NCBI GenBank assembly: GCA_963792175.1
Contig: CAWBVG010000019.1
Location: 35,633 to 99,632 of the forward strand
Source: CAWBVG01 sp963792175
Lineage (GTDB): Bacteria; Acidobacteriota; Vicinamibacteria; Vicinamibacterales; CAVVIG01
DNA length: 64,000 nucleotides
Direction of reading: 5' to 3'
Made by a program: the position numbers and the translations under genes. Positions 17,405 through 27,379 of this stretch are shown one piece after another. A model generated the notes under the pieces. The model ran no database searches. It was given only the letters and a program-made list of their open reading frames with translations, and had not been told where the DNA came from. How positions within the stretch are numbered: the first letter of the stretch is position 1; each line of letters begins with the position of its first letter.

Positions 17405-19726
17405 CTAACGGTCAACGTGCGGTCCTACTTGTGTGGACGAAGGGGCCACCTGGTAGAGCACGGTGTCGCCTTCCACAGCGAGCTTGATGAGTCCTGCCGT
17501 GCGATCGAGATCGGCGCTCTTCGCCGGCCCGAGGGCGCCGAGGTGAACGAACGCGTGCGTGACGCCCAGCCGCCGCAGCGCGGCAATCGTTTCCGACGCG
17601 GGAAAGGCGTTCAGCTGGTTGTAGTGCTCGACGTAGCTATCCGGCACGAACCCGCTGTAGCCGTTCACCATCGGTTTCCAATGGGCGGTGGAATTCAGCA
17701 TGAACGGCGCGTTGAAGAACGCACCGCGCCGCATCGGCAGCGGTAGTTCGATGACGACCGCGTCGCGCTCGAGGGCGAGGCGGTTGTAGATGCCTGGGAT
17801 GCCCGTGTACTCGCTGTAGTAGACCGGCGCCGCCAGCGGCTCGAGCGCGAGGAGGGCGAGCAGGGCGAGCGACGCGCCGGTCCGCCACCGGCGGCCGGCG
17901 GTCCATCGGCGGACCGTCGCGACTCCGTACGCGCAGAGGACCGCCGTCGCGACGATGCCGAGGTAGCCAAACCGCGAGACGGCGCGGATCGCCTGCAGCG
18001 GCGTGAGCACGCGATACAGCCACGCGTACCCGGGCAGTTCCGGGCCAAACGAGAGCATGACGCCGACGATGCCGAATGCCAGACACATCCGTGGCCGCGG
18101 ATCGCGCAGCGCGACACCGCTGACCACCGCGACCATCGCGAGGGTAAGGGCCGCGGCTCCGGGATACAGTCCGTTGCCGGTCATCCAGTTCGCGAGGAAC
18201 AGCCGCGGCAACCTGCCCGGCGTCGTGAGGTAATCGCGCCAGTTCGCCACGAAGCCGGCGACTTCCTCGATCGGCCGCTTGAATCCGCCATGGCTCAGGC
18301 TCCAGTACGGCAGCAGGTACGGCACCAGCACGACCAGCGACACCAGGCCCGCCAGCACAAGGCAACCGGCCAGCTTCAGCGCGCGCTTTCCCGTCCATGC
18401 TTCGGGACGGACGGCGAGGGCGGCCGCGAATCCGACCGAGGTGATGACGAGCAGATAGAACGACGCCAGCGCCTGAAGGACGAACCACGCCGCAAACGAC
18501 ACCGCGTGGCGCGCGCGCGGATCGACCAGCAATCGATCGAACGCCAGCAGCGCGAACGGCAGGAACTCGACGTGCTGCGCCTGCAGGTGAGGCATCCGCG
18601 TCAGCGTGTGCGCGTTGAATCCGAAGACGATGCCTCCTGCCAGTGCGGCCCACCAGTCGCCGGTCCAGCGGACCAGCACCAGGCACGCCGCCCAGCCGGT
18701 CAGCGCAAAACCCGCGATCAGCAGGATGTTGTACGTGAGAACCGGCGACGCTCCGGCCCAGACCAGCGGGGCCCCCATCGCCGACTGCACGAGCAGCGCC
18801 TCTGAATACGCCAGCGTGTTCGGTTCGGGATAAAAGATGTTGGCGTTGAACAGCTGCAGCGGCGCGCGCGGCGCTTGATGAATGACCCAGGCGACGATCC
18901 ACGTGTTGAGAAGCGTGTCGCCGTTCTCGTTGCGGGACAGATGCGCAGGATCGGACGCGAGCGGCCACGTATGGACGACCGCCAGCGCGACGAAGAGCGC
19001 GAGCGCCGCCAATCGTGGTGCGCGGCCGACGAACAACGGCGACAGACGACGGACATGGGGCGCCGTCAGCGCGACGGCGAGCGCCAGAGCGATCGCCAGC
19101 GACACCCAGAGGATCCACTCGAGCACCCGCGCCGCCCAGACCGTGGCGTAGCCCGCCCGACGCTGCGACAGCATCCACGCTGGAATCGGCGTCAGCGCGT
19201 CGCCGCCGCGCGCCCAGCTCACTTCCAGCACCGAAGGTCCGCCGGCCTGAAAGTACTCGACGAGGATGAAGTGCGGTCCGCGCTCCAGGAACGTTTGCCC
19301 CGACCTCGTGACGGCGCCGTGCGTCCCGCCGTTGTCCACGATCAGCCGGCCATCGACGTACAGCCACGAGCCATCATCCGAAGTGGTGGCAAAGCGGTAG
19401 GAGCCCGAGCGCGCGACGGGCAGATACCCGCGCCATCGCGCGCTGAATGTTTCCGGCGGGCCGTTCCCCCACCGGCGTGCCAGCGCGCTCGTCGACGCGT
19501 CGGGGTCCACGCCGGTGAGCGCGGCGACCCCGTTGCGATCGACGTTGGTGAAGTATTCGGCGGACAGTCCGTGCGAGACGCGCAACAAGGCGCGGCCGGC
19601 GCCTGCAAGAATCGTGATCACCAGCGCGACGACGAGAAGGCGTGCGCCCCTGGCCCCGACGAAGCGCCGACCCTGCGAAAGCGGGCCTGCCTCGCCGAAG
19701 CGCCGAAGGCGCGAAGGCGGGCTCAT
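17405..19726 (-). CDS. Large GT-C membrane protein with N-terminal PA14 domain
   Basis: 773 residues, intact. After one N-terminal membrane helix (ARLLVVALVITILAGAG) comes a PA14-like domain at about residues 50-195 (AEYFTNVDRNGVAAL, YRFATTSDDGSWLYVDGRLI, RGPHFILVEYFQAGG), which usually binds carbohydrate. The rest is a polytopic region with about ten helices and a soluble tail, like uncharacterised PMT/GT39-type glycosyltransferases. NENGDTLLNTW may be part of the first-loop active site. The first 30 residues are encoded by a repeat (19659-19724), so the true start may be further in. Overlaps the esterase gene by 4 bases. Confidence 0.7.
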   Translation of the reverse strand: MSPPSRLRRFGEAGPLSQGRRFVGARGARLLVVALVITILAGAGRALLRVSHGLSAEYFTNVDRNGVAALTGVDPDASTSALARRWGNGPPETFSARWRGYLPVARSGSYRFATTSDDGSWLYVDGRLIVDNGGTHGAVTRSGQTFLERGPHFILVEYFQAGGPSVLEVSWARGGDALTPIPAWMLSQRRAGYATVWAARVLEWILWVSLAIALALAVALTAPHVRRLSPLFVGRAPRLAALALFVALAVVHTWPLASDPAHLSRNENGDTLLNTWIVAWVIHQAPRAPLQLFNANIFYPEPNTLAYSEALLVQSAMGAPLVWAGASPVLTYNILLIAGFALTGWAACLVLVRWTGDWWAALAGGIVFGFNAHTLTRMPHLQAQHVEFLPFALLAFDRLLVDPRARHAVSFAAWFVLQALASFYLLVITSVGFAAALAVRPEAWTGKRALKLAGCLVLAGLVSLVVLVPYLLPYWSLSHGGFKRPIEEVAGFVANWRDYLTTPGRLPRLFLANWMTGNGLYPGAAALTLAMVAVVSGVALRDPRPRMCLAFGIVGVMLSFGPELPGYAWLYRVLTPLQAIRAVSRFGYLGIVATAVLCAYGVATVRRWTAGRRWRTGASLALLALLALEPLAAPVYYSEYTGIPGIYNRLALERDAVVIELPLPMRRGAFFNAPFMLNSTAHWKPMVNGYSGFVPDSYVEHYNQLNAFPASETIAALRRLGVTHAFVHLGALGPAKSADLDRTAGLIKLAVEGDTVLYQVAPSSTQVGPHVDR
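19659..19724. repeat. Tandem of two ~31-bp GC-rich repeats at a gene start
   Basis: Two imperfect copies of a unit containing GAAGCGCCGA and GCGAA(A/G)GCGGGC lie directly after the ATG of the PA14 glycosyltransferase and encode its N-terminal 20 or so residues. Confidence 0.55.
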
Positions 19727-20715
19727 GTGCCGGGGATTTCGAAGCGCGCGCGCAGGCTGTCGTAGAACGTTTGAGCGATCTCTCTCGAGCCCGACTTTGC
19801 TCGGGTGCAGGCCGTCGGATCCGATCCACGGATCGGGCACACCGCCGAACGCCTGGTACAGGTCGACGAGCGTGGCGCCTTCCTGCGGCGACCATCGCGC
19901 GGATCCGATCGTTTGCCGGCACCACGGTGCCGGGCGCTCCAGCCTTGGACCCGCCCACTCGTTGCGGCAGCAACGTCCCGACGAACACCGGCAACCCGCG
20001 GCCGCGTGCTGCGCGGATCATCGCGCGCAATCCGTCGACGAGAGCCGGAATCGCCGCCGCCGCGTCGCCGGCAGCGGCACCGTTGTTCAAGTCGTTGGCG
20101 CCTTCCATGATGAGGACCGCGCCGGCGTTGTCGCTGTTGAGAGCATCCGTGAATCGCGAGAATTCGGCGGGATCCGCCGGCCCTCTGACCGCCAAGCCCT
20201 TCATCGAGGACGACGATCGAGTCCGCCTGCGCGGTGTAGCGCGTCCGCAGCAGCGACTGCAGCACCGCCGGGTACGATCCCGGCGGATTGGGCGTGATCA
20301 GGAACGGAAACAGCCCTTCGGTGATGCTGTCGCCGAACGCCAGGAACCGCGTCACCGAAATGCGCGGCGACGGCGGTGGCGGCTGCGTCACGGTGACGGT
20401 GAAGCGGCACGAGTCGGTGCGCTGCTTCGCGTCCGTCGCGGTACACAACAGACTCGTGGCGCCGACCGGAAACAGCGTGCCGCTTGCCGGGAAACAGCCG
20501 CTCGTCAACGGCGGAGCGCCGCCCGTCACCGTCGGAGACGTGTAAGTGACCGCGACTGACTGACCGGTTGTTGCCTGAACGGTCTGATCAGCCGGACAGC
20601 TGATCTTCGGCGCCTCGGGAGTGGGAGCGGTCGGCGTGCTGCCGCACTGCGCGACCACGATCGCACTCATGAAAAGCCAAGCCAATCGACGGAGGACCAG
20701 ATATGGGCGGTGCAA
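19723..20715 (-). CDS. Lipoprotein esterase: HYR domain plus SGNH/GDSL hydrolase
   Basis: About 330 residues. A signal peptide with lipobox (MSAIVVAQC) precedes a HYR domain (SCPADQTVQATTG, LCTATDAKQRTDSC) and an SGNH hydrolase: block I FLAFGDSITEG (nucleophile Ser), block III EGANDLNN (Asn), block V SDGLHP (Asp/His). These enzymes remove acyl groups from sugars or lipids. Frameshifts near 20,205 and 19,895. TTG start gives the basic n-region and is tentative. The stop is the ATGA overlap with the PA14 glycosyltransferase, so the two likely act on the same glycan. Confidence 0.75.
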   Translation of the reverse strand: MHRPYLVLRRLAWLFMSAIVVAQCGSTPTAPTPEAPKISCPADQTVQATTGQSVAVTYTSPTVTGGAPPLTSGCFPASGTLFPVGATSLLCTATDAKQRTDSCRFTVTVTQPPPPSPRISVTRFLAFGDSITEGLFPFLITPNPPGSYPAVLQSLLRTRYTAQADSIVVLDEGLGGQRAGGSRRILAIHGCSQQRQRRRGPHHGRRQRLEQRCRCRRRGGGDSGSRRRIARDDPRSTRPRVAGVRRDVAAATSGRVQGWSARHRGAGKRSDPRDGRRRKAPRSSTCTRRSAVCPIRGSDPTACTRAKSGSREIAQTFYDSLRARFEIPGT

Positions 20716-20749
20716 GCTGCAGGAGTACCGATGGTAGCATGCGCGCCGA

Positions 20750-23377
20750 ATGACGGCCAGACGGCTGTCCCCTTCTACGCTCAGCGCATTCCTGTGCAGC
20801 AGCGTCGGGCTCTGGGTTTCGTGCGGCACGCTCGCCGTCGCGGCCATCGCCGCCGGCGCGCCCCGCATCGGCGTGCTGCCCTCATTCTGGTGGCTCGGCG
20901 TCGCCTCGGCCGGCGCGGTCGCGCTCGCGCTGGTTCTTCGACCGGCGCCCCGGCGCCTGGCGGTGTTGTGGCTGTCGGCACTCCTCCTCCTCCCCTGGCT
21001 GCCACGGCCCGCCGCGCCGGCGATGCTCGTCTTCACAGGACACCTTCGCGAGTTCGTCTGGCTCGCCATTGCCGTCGGCCTCGCCGCACCGTTTGCCGTT
21101 CGCGCGGCTCGTGGATGGCGTCTCGTCACCGATCCGCGGCGCGCCGCCTGGATCGCCGCGGCCGTGGCCGCGCTCGTATACCTTGGCGCCGCGTCGTCGT
21201 TGTGGCCGCGGCTGCCGGCCGGCGACGAGCCTCATTACCTGGTGATCGCGCAGAGCCTCCTGCGCGATCACGATCTCCAGATCGAGAACAACCACACGCG
21301 CGGCGACTACCACGAGTTCTTCGCCCCGCCGCTCAAACCCGACTACCTGCGCCGCGGCGTCAACGGGCAGATCTACTCGATTCACGCGCCTGGTCTTCCC
21401 GCGCTGGTCGCTCCCGTCTTTGCGCTGTTCGGGTATCGCGGCGTCGTCGTACTGCTGGCGCTGCTCTGCGCAGCGGCGACTGGACTCGCATGGACCGCGA
21501 TCTGGCGCCTGACCGGGCGTGCGGACGCGAGCTGGTTCGGGTGGGCGACGGTCGCCCTCACCGTGCCGTTCGTGTTCGAGACATTCACGGCGTTCCCCGA
21601 CGGCCTCGGCGGATCGATCGTGATGGCGGGTGTTCTCGTGATGCTCCTGGGAGCCACCGCGTCGGAGCGTGTCCTGCTGTGCGCGGGCGCGGCGCTCGCC
21701 GTGTTGCCGTGGCTGCACACCCGTTTTGCCCTGCCCGCCGGCGCGCTCGGGCTGATCGTCGCCGCCCGACAGCTGCCGTCGGCCGACCGCGCGCGCCGGA
21801 TCGCCGTCTTCCTCCTGGTGCCGGCCGTCAGCGGCCTGGCCTGGTTCTGGTTCTTCTACGCGATTTACGGCACGCCGAATCCCGCCGCGCCGTACGGCGG
21901 ATACACACAGAGCAGCCTGACGAACATTCCGCGCGGGCTGACCGGTCTGCTCATCGATCAGCAGTTCGGGATCCTGCCGTACGCGCCCGTGTATCTGTGT
22001 GCGCTCATCGGATTCGTGCCGCTCCTTCGTCGAGCGCCACGCGAGGCCGGCGAGCTGGCGCTCGTCATCCTGCCCTACGCGTTGGTGACCGCCGCCTATT
22101 TCATGTGGTGGGGAGGGTTCAGCGCGCCTGGCCGGTTCCTCACGACCGTCCTGCTGCCTCTGTCGATTCCTGCGGGCGTCTGGTTTGCGAACGCGGGCGC
22201 TGCAGGGCGGCTCGTCGGCTGCGGCGGACTGCTGTTCAGCGTCGCGATGACCGCGACGCTTGCCGCGGTCGATCGCGGCCGGCTCGTCTACAACGTTCGC
22301 GACGGCGCGTCGCTGTTTCTGCTCTGGCTCGCGCCGCTCGTCAATCTTCACACGGCGTTCCCCAGCCTCTTTCAGGGCGGCGTCCTGAACGCGTGGGGGC
22401 GGGGAGCCGTGTGGCTTTCCGGGATTGCCGCGATGACGGCCGTAGGCGCCGCGCTCGCTGCCAGGCGCGTGGCGCTCTCGGTCGTGGCGCTCGCCGTTGG
22501 CCTGACGGCAGGCCTCTTCGCGACCGTTGCGGTCACCGTCGTCTGGCGCAGCAGCGATCCGCAGCCGGTCGCCGCGGAGCGCGAAGGGCCGATCTTCCTG
22601 CGCGCCCTCGACCCGGCGGCACAACAGGTGGCGGTGCGATTCAATCCGCTCCGCAGACTGCGGGTCAGCGATGTGCCCAGTCTGGCGGCGATCGGCATGC
22701 CAGGCCGACGCCCCTCGGATCCGCTGCTGACCGTCGTCCGGCCGCCGGCAGGAATCTACGTCGTCGAGGCGGTCGCCGACGGCAACGCCGGTCGGGTGAC
22801 GGCCGGTCTCGATCGCGAACCGGGCCCGCTGTGGAGCTGGGATCTACCCGCCGTGAGCGGTCCCTGGCGTCAATCGATCGTGCTGCCCGTGCCTTCGCTC
22901 TCGCTGCAGATCGACGCGGACGCGGCCGGCCGCCGCGCGGTCAGCGCGCTGTCGATCCGCGCCGAACACGTCGCGTCAGGGCCGGCCCGGTTCGATGGGC
23001 TCGAGGCGCGCCGCGCCGGACGCTATGGCCCGGCGACCATGTTCCTCGTTGACGGCGCCGCGTATATGGAAAAGGCCGGCGCATGGGTGGCCGGTCGAGA
23101 CGAAGCTGGGTTTGTCATCGTCCCAGACGCCGGATCGATGGTCCGCGTTCTGCTGCGGAACTTTGCCGTGGACAACGTCGTGACCATCGACAGCGCCGGC
23201 GGTCAGCAGGAATACCCGATGAAGCCACGCGAGGAGCGGACGATCGAGGTGCCGGTGGACGGCCGCACGGGGGCGGCAATCGTGCGCGTCAGGAGCGCTG
23301 CCGGCGCGCGGCCGTCAGACCTCGAACCCGGCAATCTGGACTTGCGGCTGCTCGGTTGCTGGATTCAGGTTCAGTGA
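20750..23377 (+). CDS. Large polytopic GT-C-type membrane protein
   Basis: 875 residues, intact. About twelve hydrophobic helices fill the first 600 residues. The acidic pair in PAGDEPHYLVIAQSLL fits the GT-C first-loop site (DE), and LAWFWFFYAIYGTPNP and YFMWWGGFSAPGRF are typical of these transferases. The last 270 residues form a soluble domain (GIYVVEAVADGNAG, VVTIDSAGGQQEYPM). Sugar donor and acceptor unknown. Divergent from the esterase gene, with only about 34 bases between starts, so the promoters must overlap. Confidence 0.65.
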   Translation: MTARRLSPSTLSAFLCSSVGLWVSCGTLAVAAIAAGAPRIGVLPSFWWLGVASAGAVALALVLRPAPRRLAVLWLSALLLLPWLPRPAAPAMLVFTGHLREFVWLAIAVGLAAPFAVRAARGWRLVTDPRRAAWIAAAVAALVYLGAASSLWPRLPAGDEPHYLVIAQSLLRDHDLQIENNHTRGDYHEFFAPPLKPDYLRRGVNGQIYSIHAPGLPALVAPVFALFGYRGVVVLLALLCAAATGLAWTAIWRLTGRADASWFGWATVALTVPFVFETFTAFPDGLGGSIVMAGVLVMLLGATASERVLLCAGAALAVLPWLHTRFALPAGALGLIVAARQLPSADRARRIAVFLLVPAVSGLAWFWFFYAIYGTPNPAAPYGGYTQSSLTNIPRGLTGLLIDQQFGILPYAPVYLCALIGFVPLLRRAPREAGELALVILPYALVTAAYFMWWGGFSAPGRFLTTVLLPLSIPAGVWFANAGAAGRLVGCGGLLFSVAMTATLAAVDRGRLVYNVRDGASLFLLWLAPLVNLHTAFPSLFQGGVLNAWGRGAVWLSGIAAMTAVGAALAARRVALSVVALAVGLTAGLFATVAVTVVWRSSDPQPVAAEREGPIFLRALDPAAQQVAVRFNPLRRLRVSDVPSLAAIGMPGRRPSDPLLTVVRPPAGIYVVEAVADGNAGRVTAGLDREPGPLWSWDLPAVSGPWRQSIVLPVPSLSLQIDADAAGRRAVSALSIRAEHVASGPARFDGLEARRAGRYGPATMFLVDGAAYMEKAGAWVAGRDEAGFVIVPDAGSMVRVLLRNFAVDNVVTIDSAGGQQEYPMKPREERTIEVPVDGRTGAAIVRVRSAAGARPSDLEPGNLDLRLLGCWIQVQ

Positions 23378-23381
23378 GGCT

Positions 23382-24369
23382 CTAGCCGTTGGCCACGACA
23401 CGCGTCGTTCGTCCGCTGCCGGGCAGGATCTCCCGTATCGCGTAGGTCGGCTTGTTCTGCGATTCGTGGTAGGTGCGCGCCTGCATCTCGGCGAGCAGCC
23501 CCACGGTCACCAGCTGGACGCCGGTGAACATCAGCACGATCCCGAGCAGCAGCAGCGGCTGATGCTGGTTGAGCGACAGGCTGCCCATCAGGCGCCAGAA
23601 GCCCAGCCAGCCGGTCAGCACGAGGCCGGCCAGCCCCATGGTCCCGCCAATCAGGCCGAAGATGTGGAGCGGTCGCGTCGAGTAGCTCAGCAGAAACTTG
23701 ACGGTCAAGAGGTCCAGCACGACCCGGATGGTGCGGCCGATCCCGTACTTCGATCGCCCGTGCTTGCGCGGGTGATGATTGACGACCCGCTCGACGATAT
23801 TCGAGGTCTGCTCGCTCGCGATCGCAGGCAGGAATCGGTGCATCTCGCCGTACAGCTTCATGCTCTTGACGATCTCGGCCCTGAACGCCTTCAGGGAGCA
23901 GCCGTAATCGTGCAGATGAACGCCGGTGACGAACGAGATGAGGCTGTTCGCGATCATCGACGGCAGGCGGCGCGAGAGAAAGGCGTCGCGGCGGTTCTTG
24001 CGCCACCCGCACACGATGTCGGCGCCGCGCTCGACCGCCTCGACCATCGCCGGGATGTCGCGCGGATCGTTCTGCAGGTCGCCGTCCGACGTCACGATGA
24101 TCCGGCCGCGGGCATGGTCGAACCCCGCCGCGAAGGCCGCCGTCTGCCCGAAGTTCCGGCGGAAGCGGATGACGGTCAGGTGCGGATCGACCGCCTGCAA
24201 CCGCGCGAGCGTCTCGAAGCTCTCGTCCGTGCTGCCGTCGTCGATGACAATGAGCTCGGTACGATCGTCCCCAGGCGCGCAGCGTGTTCGACAGCTCGGC
24301 ATGCAGCTCGTCGAGCGACGCGGCTTCGTTCCGCACGGGAATGACCACGGACAGGTCAATCATCGGCAT
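23382..24369 (-). CDS. Polyprenyl-phosphate glycosyltransferase (GT2) with membrane anchor
   Basis: About 328 residues. DLSVVIPVRNEAASLDEL, LIVIDDGSTDES and VTSDGDLQNDP (DXD-like) are the GT-A motifs of ArnC/GtrB-type enzymes; RRNFGQTAAFAAGFDHARG and YGCSLKAFR are also typical. Two C-terminal helices (IFGLIGGTMGLAGLVLTGWL, LLLLGIVLMFTGVQLVTVGL) anchor it. It would load a sugar on undecaprenyl phosphate for the GT-C enzymes nearby. One frameshift near 24,268. The DedA gene ends about 4 bases upstream, so both are in one operon. Confidence 0.8.
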
Positions 24370-24373
24370 GATC

Positions 24374-24974
24374 TTATCGGGTTTTGCGGCCTCGGGCTTT
24401 GCTCCAGAGCATATATCCGGCAAAGGCCGGCCACCAGGACACCCACGAGCGCCAGCGACGCTTCGGTCCCGTGCTCGGCCACATAGGCGCTGGCCCGGCT
24501 GCCGTATCTGACCGCTAGATACCCGAGCGCGACGTAGCGGATGGCGCGTCCGATCGCGATTGCGGTCGCAAATCGCGTGGCGCTGATGCCGACCACGCCG
24601 GCGAGCAGCACGAAGATCTTGAACGGCGCGGGCGGCGGCAGCAGCGACGGCACGAGGACGGCGATGATGCCGTGGCGCTGCAGCGACGCCATGGCGCGTT
24701 CGATCTTCTCGCCCGTGAAGCGCTTCCGGACCAGCGCCTCGCCTCCCTTCTTGCCGATCGCGTGCATCACCAGACAGCCGGCCATCGAGCCGGCGATCGC
24801 GGCGAGGATGTACCACGCGACGAATTCCTTGTGCCGCGTGGTCATGATGATCAGCAGGAGATCGGTGGCGCCGGGCAGCGGCAGGAACGTCGAATCGAGG
24901 AACGCGACGAGGAACAGCCCCGGCGCACCGAGCGCCATCGCGAGCGCGCGGATGCGGCCGACGATTCTCCCCAT
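24374..24974 (-). CDS. DedA/VTT-domain membrane protein
   Basis: About 199 residues. FLVAFLDSTFLPLPGATDLLL and the later FKIFVLLAGVVGISATRFATA are characteristic of the VTT (SNARE-associated) family, with GCLVMHAIGKKGGEALVRK between. Members help recycle undecaprenyl phosphate or scramble lipids, which fits the neighbouring polyprenyl-phosphate glycosyltransferase. A one-base shift near 24,425 changes the tail; corrected it ends in a last helix and a basic KARGRKTR. Confidence 0.75.
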
Positions 24975-24982
24975 AAAATGAG

Positions 24983-26618
24983 GTGGTGATTATACCCGCC
25001 GCCGCTCCGCTCGATCGTTCGGAGCCCCGGCCCTTCGACAGGCTCAGGGCCATCCTGAGCGCAGTCGAAGGATGGCGAGGCAAGCCGTCAGCGCGACGCG
25101 CGATTGTCCCGGGCGTCGCGCTCGCGGCCGCCGGCGCCGGTGCGCTGACGGCCGTGCATTATCATCGGCTCGGTCTCACGCTCAGTCACTACGATGCGCG
25201 CGGCCATCTCGTCGTCGCGCGCCGGATCTTCGACAACATCACGCCAGGCTGGCAGCAGATCGGCGCCGTGTGGCTCCCATTGCCGCACCTGCTGAACGCC
25301 CTTCCGGTTCAAATCGATCTCTTTTACCGAACAGGCGCGTCGGCGGTCGCCCTCTCGATTCTCTCGTTTGCCGTGGCCACGGGCGCGATCGCGTGGATCG
25401 TGTCCGCGCTCACGGCATCGCGCCTCGCCGCGGCCGTCGCCGCGATGGTCTTCGCTGCCAACCCGAATGTGCTGTATCTGCAGTCCACGCCGATGACCGA
25501 GCCGCTGCTGCTGGCGCTGACGCTGCTCGGCGTGGCGTTGCTGATCGAACGGCGGATGCGGGGACGCTCACGTAGCGCGACCCTTTAGGCGTCGCGATCG
25601 CAGGCCTGAAGGCCTGCGCTACGGACGCCGGCCGTTGTCGGCTGCGTATTCGCGCTCGCCTGCCTGACGCGCTACGAAGCCTGGCCGGTGACCGTGGCCG
25701 CGCTGGTGTTCGCCGTCTGGGCCTGCTGGCGTCGTGGCGACGCACTGCAATCGGCCGTGCGCCGCATCGGACCGATCGCGCTCTACCCCGCCCTCGCCCT
25801 GATCGCCTTCGCCGATCTTCAGCCGCATCGTCGTGGGCCGCTGGTTCGTGTCCGGCGACTTCTTCGTGCCCGAGAACAAGGCGCTCGGCGATCCCTGGCT
25901 GGCGGCGAAGGAGATCGCGTGGGGCGTGCGGATGCTCAGCGGACCGCTACTCGTCGCCATCGGGCTGTTGGGGTTCGTGGCGCTTTTGGCGATCGGCGCG
26001 TTCAACCGCGCGCGCGCGTCCGCCCTCGTCGCCCTGTCGGTGGTGGCGATGGCGGCGATTCCCTGGGCGGCGTTCGTGAATGGCCACCCGTACAGGATCC
26101 GCTACATGGTGCCGCTGATCGCGGTGGAAGCGATCGGCGCGGGTGCGATGGTCGGCCTCTCGAGACGGGCGCGCGGCGCCGTGGCGGTCGCCGTGCTCGC
26201 CGCCGTTGCGTACGAGCTGCGTCCGCTCGATGCCGAGGCGCCGATGGTCGTCGAAGCGCAGTGGGATCGGCCCAACGTACCGCTCCGTGCGCAGGTGACG
26301 GCCTGTATCGGAGCGCCGCAGCGCGGCATGAAGATCATGGCGAGCATGGGATCGCTCGCGCACCACATGCAGGAAATGTCGCGCGCCGGCTTCGCGATCC
26401 GCGACTTCCTCCATGAAGGCAACGGCGATCTGTGGCTCACGGCGATCGATGGCCCCTACCCGTTCGCGCAGTGGATCCTGATTGAGGAAAAGGCGCAGGG
26501 CGGCGACGTCCTCGCACGCACCGCGCGCGAACACCCGCATTTCCTCGACGGCTACCGGCGCGTGTGCGAAGGGGCCGGGCTCGCTCTGTACAAGAGACGA
26601 GTAGGGATTGGGGGCTAG
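24983..26618 (+). CDS. GT-C (family 39-like) glycosyltransferase broken by a repeat
   Basis: About 544 codons. The first loop has LTLSHYDARGHLVVARRIFD, then helices such as ALSILSFAVATGAIAWIV and IPWAAFVNGHPYRIRYMVPL. The frame hits TAG at 25586 and TGA about 20 bases later, both inside a repeat at 25571-25623, then resumes in the same frame with VVGCVFALACLTRYEAWPVT. One further frameshift lies near 25,815. An earlier repeat (25033-25072) is read through in frame near the N-terminus. The last residues (VGIGG) and the stop come from a third repeat. Either a recent pseudogene or a gene split in two. Confidence 0.65.
25033..25072. repeat. REP-like palindrome inside a coding region
   Basis: CCCTTCGACAGGCTCAGG and GATCCTGAGCGCAGTCGAAGG-type arms (imperfect inverted repeat) are translated in frame as PFDRLRAILSAVEG in the glycosyltransferase. 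Closely similar palindromes recur in many bacterial genomes as general knowledge; here one copy is seen. Confidence 0.65.
25571..25623. repeat. 53-bp repeat element with terminal inverted repeats
   Basis: CGTAGCGC and GCGCTACG bound the element, and an inner hairpin GCAGGCC-TGAA-GGCCTGC sits near the right end. It introduces TAG and TGA stops into the glycosyltransferase while keeping the downstream frame. Confidence 0.7.
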
Positions 26619-26690
26619 GGACTAGGGATATCGGGCTGGGACTAGGTCAGTCTGCCTAATCCCTAATCCCCAGGCCCTGATCCCTGCTAG
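26601..26690. repeat. Inverted array of TAGGGATTGGG-like units between convergent genes
   Basis: Left arm 26601-26629 is built of TAGGGA-type units; right arm 26656-26690 holds the inverse (TAATCCC, CCCTGATCCC). The TAG stops of both convergent genes lie in the arms. Confidence 0.65.
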
Positions 26691-27379
26691 AAGCGGACGT
26701 TCACCGTGAACAGGTAATTGAACCCGCCCAGATCGAGCTTGGTGCCCGAGAAGTCCTGGTCGGCCGGCAGATCTCCCTTCGCGGACTGATACCGGATCTC
26801 ACCGCCAATAGCCCAGGACCCGACCGGCACGCGCACGCCGCCGAGAATCACCGGACCCGTCGCGGTGCCGCTGCCGATAAACGTGTCGCGGAAGATGGAT
26901 TGATCCGTCGCGAGAAACTGACCGCTTTCGGAATACCGGTAGTTGAAGACGCCGACGCCGGCGCCAATGTACGGCTCGATACCGTTGCCGCGGCCGAGCG
27001 GGAGGAAGCGCACCGTCGCCGTGAACGGCACGACGCGCAGTTTCAGATCCTGTTCGATTTCGGCACCGTTCGTGTTGACGAAATTCAGGTACACCGTCGG
27101 CACGGTCCGCGTGCTGAATCCGACCCCCAGACTGCCTTCAAAGTTGTTGCCGAATCCGATGAGCCATTCGCCGCCGAACGTCGGCCCGTTGAAGTCCTTG
27201 ATGTTGAACGCGAGAAAGTTCAGGTTGTTCAACAGGACGTCATTCCTGTCGCGCGCATCTTCGCCGCGCAGGGTGAATGCGCCGACATAGAAGTTCACCG
27301 ACTGCTGGGCGGAAGCGATGGGCGTCGCCAACAGTCCAAGCACCAGGGCCCCGGCTCCAAACGAAACGAATCGCCGCAT
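26687..27379 (-). CDS. Outer membrane beta-barrel protein
   Basis: 230 residues, intact. Signal peptide AGALVLGLLATPIASAQ, then barrel strands VNFYVGAFTLRG, FGGEWLIGFGNNFEGSLGVG, VVPFTATVRFLPLG, GIEPYIGAGVGVFNYRY, SWAIGGEIRYQSAKGDLP and the terminal YLFTVNVRF with final Phe. Likely an eight- or ten-stranded barrel of the OmpA/OmpW class. Function unknown. Convergent with the broken glycosyltransferase, sharing the inverted array at the 3' ends. Confidence 0.75.
   Translation of the reverse strand: MRRFVSFGAGALVLGLLATPIASAQQSVNFYVGAFTLRGEDARDRNDVLLNNLNFLAFNIKDFNGPTFGGEWLIGFGNNFEGSLGVGFSTRTVPTVYLNFVNTNGAEIEQDLKLRVVPFTATVRFLPLGRGNGIEPYIGAGVGVFNYRYSESGQFLATDQSIFRDTFIGSGTATGPVILGGVRVPVGSWAIGGEIRYQSAKGDLPADQDFSGTKLDLGGFNYLFTVNVRF

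Noticed and set aside
21000..22624. 580-residue minus-strand frame opposite the large GT-C gene
   Set aside because: Highly charged antisense shadow of a GC-rich gene; the plus strand has coherent membrane helices.
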